NCBI GenBank assembly: GCA_028280565.1
Contig: JANQLQ010000035.1
Location: 1 to 64,000, forward strand
DNA from: Fulvivirga sp.
Lineage (GTDB): Bacteria > Bacteroidota > Bacteroidia > Cytophagales > Cyclobacteriaceae
Direction: 5' to 3'
DNA length: 64,000 bases
The notes beneath the pieces are model-generated. The model searched no databases. It saw only the letters and a list, made by a program, of their open reading frames with translations, and was not told where the DNA came from. Shown here piece after piece: positions 16,727 through 24,460 of the stretch; the first letter of the stretch is position 1; the number at the start of each line of letters is the position of its first letter. The position numbers were made by a program, and so were the translations under genes.

Positions 16727-18153
16727 GAGATAGGTTTTATAGTTTCAAATGGGGAAGTACGAGGCGCTGCCTGGGCGATGTTTGTTTTGGACTTTACTTG
16801 AGACAAGATCCCTTCTAACAAGGGAAGCATATGATTAAGGCGCCTTGCCTTAATGATGAAGTTCCAAAGTGGTTCAAACTTCTTCCACCCCCCGGCATAC
16901 ATTAAATGCTTAGCGATATGCCGAAGGGTGTCATGTTGAAAACTAGCTTTAAGGATGGACGACCATCTATAAAACTCCCGGTAAGACCATTCATATCCCT
17001 CTTTTAATTCCTGTGCTGACAGCCCCGATGTTTGATAGACCACGTTCCTTGTGTCATACAGGTCCCAGTTACGTGTAAGGATCCTGCCTGCCTTCTCCAT
17101 GTTGCGGAACAGTGATGTGCCGGGGTAGGGTGTGAGAATATGAAAAGTACTCGTGGTGATCCCCTGTTCTGTAGCCCATTCCACTGTGCGTTTGAAGACA
17201 TCTTTCGTATCACTGTCTAACCCAAAAACAAAACTGCCATTGATCATAATGCCAAGGTCGTTCAGCCTGGCAATGGCTTTGTCATAGTCTTTATGTAAGT
17301 TTTGTTTTTTATTGCTTTGCTTTAAGTTGTGGGTATCTAAGGTTTCAAAACCGACAAATAGACTCCTAAGCCCGGCATCTGCTGCTTTTTCAATAAGATT
17401 GCCACGAAGAATCGAGTCTACGGTAGCGGCTCCTTGGAACACACGACCCATTCCTCTCATGCCCTCAAAAAGTGCGGCTGCAAAATGTTGATTTCCCAGG
17501 AGGTGATCGTCTAAAAAGTATAAATGCCTCCCGGGTAGCCGGTCAATTTCAGCTAACGCCTCATCTACTGCTTGGGTGTAAAAGGACTTGCCACCGGCAA
17601 AAAAGGAATCCTTATAACAAAAACTGCAATGGAAAGGGCAGCCCCTGCTCACCACGATGGAATTGGGTACCAAGTACAGATGCCTTTTGATCAGTTCCCT
17701 GCGTATTGGTGGGGTCGCACTCAGTGTCCTGTTTCGAGAAACGTACTGGCGTTGTACGTTATGCCTCCCCGTTCTAAGATCTCGTAAGAATTTAGGAAAG
17801 ATGTCTTCCCCGGGGCCTAGGAAAATACTGTCGGCGTGTGCTAAGGCCTCACCGGGCAGGGAAGTTACATGTAATCCTCCCAAAGCCACATATACACCTT
17901 TTGAACGATAATGGTCTGCAATGGCGTATGCCCGGTAGGCATTGGTAATGTATACCTGGATCACCACCAGGTCCGGGGTGTCATCAAGGTGAAGGCTTTC
18001 TACATGCTGATCTACAATGACCGCTTCGTCTCCCGGGTCAAGGTAACTTGCTAGGGTGGCTAAACCCAACGGCGGAAATAACGAGTATTTGATCGGCCTC
18101 CAAAACGGGTCCTCCGCTTCCCGGAGCGCGGGTAATATGAATTTAATTTTCAT
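16723..18153 (-). CDS. B12-binding-domain radical SAM protein
   Basis: The 476-residue enzyme has an N-terminal B12-binding-like Rossmann domain (about residues 20-130, with VALGGLHVTSLPGEAL) and a radical SAM barrel whose 4Fe-4S cysteines are Cys172, Cys176 and Cys179 (GCPFHCSFCY). A C-terminal helical region follows (about 370-476). Members of this class methylate or rearrange unreactive carbons, often in lipids such as hopanoids, or in natural products. The substrate here is unknown. It is the first gene of a five-gene run with three membrane proteins and a lipid kinase, and its start codon lies 10 bases after the shared CTTTG-N5-CAAAG palindrome. Confidence 0.88.
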   Translation of the reverse strand: MKIKFILPALREAEDPFWRPIKYSLFPPLGLATLASYLDPGDEAVIVDQHVESLHLDDTPDLVVIQVYITNAYRAYAIADHYRSKGVYVALGGLHVTSLPGEALAHADSIFLGPGEDIFPKFLRDLRTGRHNVQRQYVSRNRTLSATPPIRRELIKRHLYLVPNSIVVSRGCPFHCSFCYKDSFFAGGKSFYTQAVDEALAEIDRLPGRHLYFLDDHLLGNQHFAAALFEGMRGMGRVFQGAATVDSILRGNLIEKAADAGLRSLFVGFETLDTHNLKQSNKKQNLHKDYDKAIARLNDLGIMINGSFVFGLDSDTKDVFKRTVEWATEQGITTSTFHILTPYPGTSLFRNMEKAGRILTRNWDLYDTRNVVYQTSGLSAQELKEGYEWSYREFYRWSSILKASFQHDTLRHIAKHLMYAGGWKKFEPLWNFIIKARRLNHMLPLLEGILSQVKSKTNIAQAAPRTSPFETIKPIS

Positions 18154-18162
18154 TTAAAAGTA

Positions 18163-18177
18163 CTTTGTTTTTCAAAG
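18163..18177 (-). promoter_or_regulatory. Palindromic operator candidate before the radical SAM operon
   Basis: CTTTGTTTTTCAAAG is an inverted repeat CTTTG-N5-CAAAG ending 10 bases before the ATG at 18153. The flanking AAAAGTACTTTG is shared base for base with the site at 19153-19167. The likely ligand is the winged-helix regulator encoded next door at 18220-18522 (inference). Confidence 0.6.
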
Positions 18178-18219
18178 TAAAAAATCATAATTATATAATT
18201 TGACTTGTTTGTCGGTATA

Positions 18220-18522
18220 TCAAGAGTTACTTCCTTTGATCAACTCTTCAAGTGCTGCCAGGTGTCTTTTGAAAGCCTCTCTTCCTTTTCCAGTTGCATT
18301 ATAATTGGTGTTGGGCTTGCGGCCAATGAACTCTTTTTGCATGGCCACATATTCTACTTGCTCCAAAGCTTTTAAATGACTGGCCAGGTTACCGTCCGTT
18401 ACCTTGAGCAATTCTTTCAATGTATTAAAGTTGAGTCGTTCGTTGACCATTAATGCTGACATGATCCCTAACCTCACGCGGTTTTCAAAAGCTTTATCCA
18501 GTTTGTCGATCAAATTCTTCAC
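18220..18522 (-). CDS. Winged-helix transcriptional regulator
   Basis: A 100-residue single-domain winged-helix DNA-binding protein of the ArsR/MarR-like (HTH_27) type. The recognition region is LKELLKVTDGNLASHLKALEQ (about residues 35-55), and the wing contains EFIGRKPNTNYNAT (about 64-77). There are no metal-binding Cys. It starts with GTG at 18522 in a 4-base overlap (GTGA) with the stop of the membrane protein gene. In Bacteroidota such small regulators are often paired with a membrane protein and probably regulate their own unit. The palindromes before 19142 and 18153 are the natural binding sites. Confidence 0.88.
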   Translation of the reverse strand: MKNLIDKLDKAFENRVRLGIMSALMVNERLNFNTLKELLKVTDGNLASHLKALEQVEYVAMQKEFIGRKPNTNYNATGKGREAFKRHLAALEELIKGSNS

Positions 18523-19142
18523 CGCTCATATTTGAAATACATTAGCGTGCCATACAAAATATGCAAGACACCAAAACCAATGGCCCAAAATAACAACCCA
18601 TACCCGATATACATAAACGCCACCAGCCCCAATACGATCTGTGTTAGCCCAAGATATCGTATATCGCGATACGTGTGATGACTCGCATTGACCAACGATA
18701 GACCATAAAAAACCAAGGTAGCCGGGGCCACTAAGGCATAGTAGTGCTTGTCTAATAGGATCAAGCAGATGATCCCACCCGTTGCCAAAGGGATCAATAA
18801 GTTGATCAAAAGTCGTTTGGAGGTGCTGTCCCATATTTTTAAGCCGTGCTTTTTTGCTTTCCGCGTGGTAAAAAAGATGCCTGTGCCAAGTGCCAGGATC
18901 AATACCCCAATGGCGACTCCTATCATGAACAGGACATCGTTGTTATATACGCCGCTGTAGGCTCTATTATAAAAAAAACCGTCCGTGGTGTACATACGGT
19001 CGAATACCAGCCAAGCCCCGAAAAGCGCGTAGATACCTGCAAACACACCGGAAAGACCACTAAGGGAGATAAAGCGTGAAGAACGTTCCATCATGCTCTT
19101 TATCTCGGAGATCTCGCTCAAATACTGGTCCTTAGTTTCCAT
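18519..19142 (-). CDS. Membrane protein paired with the winged-helix regulator
   Basis: A 207-residue inner-membrane protein with a charged cytoplasmic N-terminus (METKDQYLSEISEIKSMMER) and about six hydrophobic helices. I recognise the gene pairing, not a function. The ATG at 19142 was chosen because it follows the palindrome in the same way as the radical SAM gene. The frame runs further to an ATG at 19220, which would read through the palindrome. Its stop overlaps the regulator's GTG start (4 bases), so the two are made together and the protein may control the regulator at the membrane. Confidence 0.8.
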   Translation of the reverse strand: METKDQYLSEISEIKSMMERSSRFISLSGLSGVFAGIYALFGAWLVFDRMYTTDGFFYNRAYSGVYNNDVLFMIGVAIGVLILALGTGIFFTTRKAKKHGLKIWDSTSKRLLINLLIPLATGGIICLILLDKHYYALVAPATLVFYGLSLVNASHHTYRDIRYLGLTQIVLGLVAFMYIGYGLLFWAIGFGVLHILYGTLMYFKYER

Positions 19143-19152
19143 TTTAAAAGTA

Positions 19153-19167
19153 CTTTGAGTTTCAAAG
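19153..19167 (-). promoter_or_regulatory. Palindromic operator candidate before the regulator operon
   Basis: CTTTGAGTTTCAAAG is an inverted repeat CTTTG-N5-CAAAG, 10 bases before the ATG at 19142. It is followed toward the gene by the same TACTTTTAAA spacer as in the site at 18163-18177. A weaker related sequence, CTTTTCAAAG, lies at 19185-19194. Confidence 0.6.
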
Positions 19168-19194
19168 GAAAAGAACGGAAATAACTTTTCAAAG

Positions 19195-19629
19195 GTTACA
19201 GTCCTGTAATTTTTTTGCACTACTTTATAGATAGATGGCAGGAATAGAAGGCGATCGTTTATCGTGCACTATTCTTTTTGTATACGCACCGGGTTCGCGT
19301 TCCTCACCTCCCAGGTCCCTTGTCACCCATATCTAAACGCGAAGGCCGCAAGGATGACGCCAAAATAGGTTGTTTTCGTTGTTTGATGACGATAACCAGG
19401 ACGCACTTTTTACAACTCATAGTCCTCGTTTCAAGCACCAAGTGACCCTGGGTTTTATAACTATTGATCCAGGCGGGTACCAAAATCCCCCTTTCTTCCC
19501 GTGAAAACATCCTTTAGGGATTATGTTTGGTAGCAAACGCTTGATAAACCACATTTTGTACTTGTTTTAGAAAGAGAAGTTTTTCGTCTTGACCAGGGTG
19601 TACATGCCCTGGATCACTCCATGAACCCA
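19195..19629. other. Gene-free stretch upstream of the DUF4349 remnant
   Basis: No credible gene is present. One short hairpin, CCAGGG (19593-19598) / CCCTGG (19607-19612), lies just before the recognisable pseudogene sequence. The missing signal-peptide end of that gene may once have been here, but I cannot read it. Confidence 0.45.
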
Positions 19630-19640
19630 CGTTGCAAACG

Positions 19641-20068
19641 CGGACCAGTTTAGTGGAATATAAAGGCTATGTCGTTACAATGGAGAACAAAAGATCAGCG
19701 CTGAGGGTAGAAGCTATGTTTTTCCGGATGCGCTGTAGTCTATTGCCCAAGCTGTGAAGATCAAAAGCAAAGTGTTGACGGGAAAAGATGTAACGGGCGA
19801 ATACAAAGACTATGAGATCCGCTTGGAAAACGGTCGTAAAGTCACGTGAGCGGTATTTGGAGCTATTGGCCAAAGCGGAAAGTGTGGAAGCTGTGCTGAA
19901 AGTGGAAAAAGAGTTGGAGCAAATACTGAAATTGACTTGTTAAAAAGCAGGGTTGAGCGTTTTGATCATTTAGTAATCTACCCTACCATAGAGGTGAACA
20001 TAAAAGAAAGGTGTAAGAAGGGTATCCTTGGTTATATTGGCCTGGGTGTGTTCAAGGCGGTGAAATGA
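19641..20068 (+). pseudogene. Decayed DUF4349-domain gene
   Basis: Read across three frames, this stretch gives the DUF4349 family pattern in correct order: VEYKGYVVTMENKRS (about 19653-19697), SKVLTGKDVTGEYKDYEIRLEN (about 19766-19831), RERYLELLAKAESVEAV then LKVEKELEQI (about 19845-19925), EIDLLKSRVE (about 19928) and GILGYIGLGVFKAVK (to 20065). Frameshifts fall near 19717-19727, 19832-19845 and 19923-19930. A TAG lies at 19736, and a TGA at 20066 where the family has Trp. Intact members are exported or membrane-anchored lipoproteins with a coiled coil. The signal-peptide end is unrecognisable. The gene cannot make the full protein. Confidence 0.75.
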
Positions 20069-20114
20069 TTAATAGTGAGGGACTGAGAACGTTTTCCCCG
20101 TCCCTCAACCAACC

Positions 20115-20366
20115 CTAATTTTGGTACCCTGCCTGGTGTAGTATTCCTCGTATTTCCTCCAAGTTTTTCTCCATCTTCAATACGTATTTAAGGCACTCAC
20201 GGGTAGCAATGGCCATTCGAGGCATTTCCTCCCATTTTTCATGGTAAAGGATATCCAATAACGTGTTAAAATGTTTATCAAACCGTAGGTTGTTTAACTG
20301 GAGGAAGTTAAGCAAGAAGGTAAGATCTTGAGGCACAGCATTCCTGTACGGGTTTTTGTTCTTCAT
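20115..20366 (-). CDS. Small hypothetical protein
   Basis: An unrecognised 83-residue, probably all-helical soluble protein (LTFLLNFLQLNNLRFDKHFNTLL, then LKYVLKMEKNLEEIRGIL) with no signal or membrane segment. It begins three bases after the stop of the helix-turn-helix gene, so the two form one unit. ATG start and coding-like composition support it. A role alongside the regulator is an inference from position only. Confidence 0.6.
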   Translation of the reverse strand: MKNKNPYRNAVPQDLTFLLNFLQLNNLRFDKHFNTLLDILYHEKWEEMPRMAIATRECLKYVLKMEKNLEEIRGILHQAGYQN

Positions 20367-20369
20367 GGG

Positions 20370-20585
20370 TCACTGCACTTCCGGTTCATCCAAATACACA
20401 TAACTTTGCAATTTATGGTCAAACTCGCAGGATTTACCGATCTTTTCCAAGACCTTCAGGTAGTTATATACCTGCCTTCTTGATACCTCCATGTCAACGG
20501 CGAGTTGCTCTATGTTACCTGTATTTTTTTGCCGGATCAATTGGTCCAAGATCAAGGCACGTTTCACTATTTTTTCTAAAGCCAC
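20370..20585 (-). CDS. Small helix-turn-helix protein
   Basis: A 71-residue protein with an HTH_11-like domain: IEQLAVDMEVSRRQVYNYLKVL (about residues 24-45) is the helix-turn-helix, and KLQSYVYLDEP may be a short wing. It begins with GTG at 20585. There is no effector domain. It precedes the 83-residue gene by three bases. Two ACCGGT palindromes 19 bases apart (20634 and 20653) lie about 50 bases upstream and could be its binding sites. Confidence 0.7.
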   Translation of the reverse strand: MALEKIVKRALILDQLIRQKNTGNIEQLAVDMEVSRRQVYNYLKVLEKIGKSCEFDHKLQSYVYLDEPEVQ

Positions 20586-20633
20586 AATGATTTGATTTAA
20601 AATTTAGATAATTGAATTCGTAGTTTTTGATTC

Positions 20634-20658
20634 ACCGGTTAAAAAAAGGCATACCGGT
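20634..20658. promoter_or_regulatory. Paired ACCGGT palindromes, possible operator
   Basis: ACCGGT occurs at 20634-20639 and 20653-20658, 19 bases (about two helical turns) apart, upstream of the GTG of the helix-turn-helix gene. The assignment to that regulator is inferred from position. Confidence 0.3.
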
Positions 20659-21193
20659 AACTTATTCTGTCCTCATGCTTAGTACAGTAGGACATAAGGT
20701 TTCCCTCTACCACGGTACTATGAGGGTAGTTTATTCTCCTAGTTTAAGGATCAAAAGCAAATGCTTTTGCCAGGCTAAGAGATATAGATAAAAGTTGTTT
20801 TTAGTTTAAGGGCAATTGCTTGTAGAGAGGCCATCAATTGCCCTTGCCCGGTCGTGTAGATGCCGGTAGCAATGGTAGTACCGGTAGAGTTAGGATGATC
20901 GGCATTGAAGCTAGGGGAGTTTTGTGGGGATGGAGCGGATCAACATGAGCAATACATCCTGTTGTATTAAGTTTTTTAAGCTTAGCGGGTTCTTGGCAGA
21001 CCACTGGGTGAGCCGACCCGTTTCTCCCATAACGTATCGCTATGGGAAAGCGGCCGTTTTGACTAGGCATAGCGCCCGCGGCCAGGGGAAGTTTGTTCAC
21101 TTTTTTGGGCATGAGTTATTCGGGATAAATCATTAATTTTTTTGAACCAATAGAACGCAACCCAAGAGTTTTATATCTTTAGAGACACAAGCT
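20659..21193. other. Gene-free stretch with hairpins
   Basis: No convincing gene. The best structure is a 9-bp perfect stem, GGGCAATTG (20810-20818) / CAATTGCCC (20835-20843), with a 16-base loop. A second, TCCCATA/TATGGGA, lies near 21026-21048. The one open frame on the minus strand (20834-21112) has a Pro/Ala/Gly-biased, non-protein-like composition. Confidence 0.45.
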
Positions 21194-21209
21194 CAAAGGA
21201 AGGCCTTTG
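21194..21209. promoter_or_regulatory. Palindrome before the XRE gene
   Basis: CAAAGG-AAGG-CCTTTG is a perfect 6-bp inverted repeat with a 4-base centre, 36 bases before the TTG start of the XRE regulator. Autoregulation is plausible from its position. Confidence 0.35.
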
Positions 21210-21245
21210 TTTAATTTTAAATATACGCATAAATACAAATATTAA

Positions 21246-21689
21246 TTGACAAAACCAACGGTTGACGGCAATAAAATTGCTTATTTCAGGGAAAAAAGAG
21301 GGCTAACACAATCTAAACTGGCCAAAAAGATCAATCGAGAGTACGGTAAAAATATCCGGCAGGCCACGATTTCATCATGGGAAAATGGGACCACGCCCTC
21401 TGTGGATAACCTGGAGGCATTGGCGAAAGCGCTGGGAGTAGAGCCGGAAGATCTCTATGAAAAATCGATACTGGATGAAGAGATAGGTCTGTATAAAACG
21501 GAGATCAAGGCGTATGAACTGGCGTTAGATGAGGCGGATGCCAAGTTTAAAGAGGACCAAGTGGCCGGGTACAATATGCTCCGGGAAAAATTTACGGAAT
21601 TAAAGGACCAAACGCTTCAAATATCAAACAATAATACACGCATGATTGAGATTTTCAGTAAGATCAGTGAATTGCTTCCTCCTTTGTGA
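21246..21689 (+). CDS. XRE-family helix-turn-helix regulator with coiled-coil tail
   Basis: The 147-residue protein has an N-terminal HTH_3 (Cro/CI) domain: KIAYFREKRGLTQSKLAKKI, ATISSWENGTTPSVDNLEALA and ALGVEPEDLY (residues about 9-70). A helical, charged, probably coiled-coil tail (about 72-147) may mediate oligomers. There is no peptidase or sensor domain. The frame opens after a TAA directly before TTG at 21246, and no ATG or GTG precedes the domain, so TTG is the likely start. It stands alone in a gene-poor region, as phage- or element-derived regulators often do, but no mobile genes are near it. Confidence 0.85.
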   Translation: MTKPTVDGNKIAYFREKRGLTQSKLAKKINREYGKNIRQATISSWENGTTPSVDNLEALAKALGVEPEDLYEKSILDEEIGLYKTEIKAYELALDEADAKFKEDQVAGYNMLREKFTELKDQTLQISNNNTRMIEIFSKISELLPPL

Positions 21690-22029
21690 CTGGTTTTAAC
21701 TCCATAATGACAGATGCATCAGCGCCGTGTTATTGACTATTAATCCTACTTTATCAAAATTTTAGCCTGTTGATGAGTTTTCGATTTTCCAGGGAAAATA
21801 CGGATCCTGGAACTAGAAATATGAAAATGATCAGATCCTCGATTTAAATTTGTCCCTTTTTAGACCAAAGAGTGTGAATCTCAAATGGTTGATCTCTTTA
21901 GACCCCTCTACAAATATGCCCTACTTCAATCTTCCTAGGTGTTATAAGGTCCAGGGGTAGGTCTTTGAGAAATTACTTCAAAGTCAAAATGGCTGAACCA
22001 CACGTTATGGAACAGCCATGAGGACATGA
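21690..22029. other. Gene-free stretch between the XRE gene and a convergent gene
   Basis: There is no credible coding frame. A 7-bp inverted repeat, ATGGCTG (21989-21995) / CAGCCAT (22013-22019), lies 11 bases past the stop of the minus-strand gene. It could be a weak terminator for that gene, but the T-run after it is poor. Confidence 0.4.
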
Positions 22030-22482
22030 TTACATGATAAGTTTCTTCCAGTCTTTAAACCGGTAGTTAATCCTATTCTTCATAAGCTCATAATTTTCCC
22101 ATGTATCTTTAACATGGTAAATACTAGGAAGCTTTTTAACTAATTCATCGTCATAATCACTGCGGTAGAGCCCGCCGCCGTAGTAATAGTAGGTGAACAT
22201 GTTCCCCTCTTTATTGAAAAGTTCATAACCCAAATACCCATCCCATATTTCACTTAAAATAGTGCACGATATTTCCCTTCTTTTAAAGCGAAAGATCTGG
22301 ACATCGGCTTCCTCTTCAAAATACTCCGAATAAAGGTCATGATCGATAACCCAGCCCAAATACATCCCAATGTGGACGTAAGCTTGCTCTATAGGAAGGT
22401 TATCCGGGAAGTTGCCAAGAAAGTGGGTTTTGGCATTGTCATAAATGGTTTTTTGGATCTCGGTTTTCTTTTCTACGCTCAT
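22030..22482 (-). CDS. Hypothetical cytosolic protein
   Basis: A 150-residue acidic, Tyr-rich protein without signal or membrane segments. The segment AYVHIGMYLGWVIDHDLYS (about residues 34-52) resembles a motif of small uncharacterised proteins found scattered in bacteria (possibly the DUF7832 type). I cannot confirm the family. The C-terminal half has a run of Tyr (MFTYYYYGGGLYRSDYDDE) and a basic end. It is followed by no operon partner; the nucleoside-recognition gene upstream is on the same strand, 57 bases away. Confidence 0.65.
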   Translation of the reverse strand: MSVEKKTEIQKTIYDNAKTHFLGNFPDNLPIEQAYVHIGMYLGWVIDHDLYSEYFEEEADVQIFRFKRREISCTILSEIWDGYLGYELFNKEGNMFTYYYYGGGLYRSDYDDELVKKLPSIYHVKDTWENYELMKNRINYRFKDWKKLIM

Positions 22483-22539
22483 TAAGTCTGTCTTTTATAA
22501 CAATGCAATATATAAATTTCAACAAGTTGATTCACTACT

Positions 22540-23772
22540 TTAATGAAAAAACATGTAGCCAAAAAAGATGGCAGCAATAATTCCTGCAATATCCGCCACT
22601 AGCCCGGCCGTTACGGCATATCGAGTTTTTTTGATATTTACCGAACCGAAGTACACGGCCAAGATGTAAAAAGTAGTCTCTGTGGCCCCCCGGAATATGC
22701 TGGCAAGTCGGCCGCTGAAAGAATCAGCCCCATAGGTTTTCATGGTCTCTATCATCATGCCTTTTGCGGCTCCTCCGCTTAATGGTTTCATTATAGCGGT
22801 AGGCAGTGCATCTACAAAATCCGTGTTAAGCCCAAATGCACCAACAGCCAAGGCGATACCTTCCACTACATAATCAAGTGCTCCTGATGCCCTGAAAACC
22901 CCTATCCCAACGAGGATGGCAATTAAAAATGGGATGATCTTTACCGCAATTTGAAACCCTTCTTTAGCGCCTTCTACGAAGGTTTCGTACAAGTTTATTT
23001 TCTTCCTAATGCCCAACACCAGGAAAGTAATGATCAGGGTAAAAATAATAAATGTACTGGCCACGGAGGATACGTCCTGTAATTCCTCTTGCGATAAAGT
23101 GGAAAAGTAATAGACAATCCCCACGATAAAGGCTGTAAAACTGCCCAAATAGGCAATGATCACCTTATCGAAGAGGTTGATTTTCTGGTAAAAAGACACC
23201 GTGACCAAGCCTACCAAACTTGAACAGAAGGTGGCGAGTAATAACGGGATAAAAACATCTGTGGGATTAGCTGCCCCTAAGATAGACCTGTCCAGCATAA
23301 TGGATATAGGTATAATAGTAAGCCCGGATGTATTCAAGACCAGGAACATGATCTGGGCGTTAGAAGCAGTACTAGGGTCAGGGTTCAGGCTTTGCATCTC
23401 TTTCATCGCTTTGAGTCCTAGCGGGGTGGCGGCATTATCCAACCCCAATATATTGGCCGAAAAGTTCATAATGATGGAGCCGTTTGCAGGATGATCTTTG
23501 GGAATTTCCGGGAACAACCTCGAAAAAAATGGACCTATCAACCGTGAAAGTACTTTTACCATACCTCCTTCTTCTCCTATTTTCATTAAGCCAAGCCATA
23601 GTGACATGACACCGGTAAGGTAAAGAGATATTTCGAAACCGGCCTTTGACATATCGAAAGTAGAGGTGACCAGCGCCGGGAAAACCTCAACGTCTCCTAA
23701 AAAGATCAATTTGATCAAGGCGACTACGAAGGATATTAAAAAAAAGGCTAGCCAAATGTAGTTTAAAGCCAT
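22540..23772 (-). CDS. Fused SpmA/SpmB nucleoside-recognition membrane protein
   Basis: The 410-residue inner-membrane protein contains two nucleoside-recognition (Gate) domains. The first carries the SpmA pattern (MNFSANILGLDNAATPLGLKAM, about residues 99-120). The second carries the SpmB pattern (ALPTAIMKPLSGGAAKGMM, about 325, and FRGATETTFYILAVYFGS, about 360). In spore-formers spmA and spmB are separate; in non-sporulating Bacteroidota they are commonly fused and their transport role is unknown. I use the ATG at 23772; the frame opens at a TTG at 23796, adding eight residues. Confidence 0.88.
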   Translation of the reverse strand: MALNYIWLAFFLISFVVALIKLIFLGDVEVFPALVTSTFDMSKAGFEISLYLTGVMSLWLGLMKIGEEGGMVKVLSRLIGPFFSRLFPEIPKDHPANGSIIMNFSANILGLDNAATPLGLKAMKEMQSLNPDPSTASNAQIMFLVLNTSGLTIIPISIMLDRSILGAANPTDVFIPLLLATFCSSLVGLVTVSFYQKINLFDKVIIAYLGSFTAFIVGIVYYFSTLSQEELQDVSSVASTFIIFTLIITFLVLGIRKKINLYETFVEGAKEGFQIAVKIIPFLIAILVGIGVFRASGALDYVVEGIALAVGAFGLNTDFVDALPTAIMKPLSGGAAKGMMIETMKTYGADSFSGRLASIFRGATETTFYILAVYFGSVNIKKTRYAVTAGLVADIAGIIAAIFFGYMFFH

Positions 23773-24460
23773 ATGAGTGTATAAATGCAAGACCAATTTA
23801 AAAAAATATAGCCCATATATAAGTATTTACTTCTTTACATATTGAGACGAACCTTGCTTTTGGGTTGGTATAGTTAAGACCAGGGCAAAAAAATAACAAT
23901 ATAATTTTATTTCAAACTAAAACCTCCTACGCAAATCTACCTAAAACAAAATACGAATTAGGGCTGATGTAGGAGGATAAATGTTGATGTAGTTTTGATG
24001 CATTGAATTAAAGACTTGAATGGATGCTGTTTGAATTGCTTCATTGTATGACAGGATGTAATAAGACAGGGATAACTGCAAGTTTTAATAAAGAGATAAA
24101 ATTAAATTAAAACGATTTGTTATGTTATTTTTTAAGCTTGAGATAAAAATTATTTGGGTTACATTAGGGTATTTTATGATATCTAGGTTAGATAAGATGT
24201 GTCTTAATGTAAATGAAGCGTATGAACTCAAATGGTAAAGGGTCTTTTGTATTCAAAAGAGGACGAAGTGTGATGGGGTATCAGTACTTTTTAAGACAGG
24301 TTGGATTTTTGTGTATCTCTCTACTTGATTTCAAAATTAAGGACGGGGGACATCTAAATTCGGCATTTATTTACTTAAGAAGTTAGCGACTATTGGAAAT
24401 TTGATAGTTGATCTGTAAATAGCGAATGGCAAAAGTTTACAATGATTATTTTTTAGAATT
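23773..24460. other. AT-rich leader of the first giant gene
   Basis: This 688-base stretch separates divergent genes and has no convincing open frame. It is strongly AT-rich. One TAnnTTTG-like box (TAGTTTTG, 23990-23997) is present, but it is far from the giant gene's start and lacks a clear -33 element. A regulatory role for the 660-base space before the giant gene is plausible but unproven. Confidence 0.4.

Noticed and set aside
20834..21112. Minus-strand frame of 92 residues
   Set aside because: It is Pro/Ala/Gly-biased with no recognisable domain or signal, and overlaps hairpin-rich intergenic DNA; chance is more likely.
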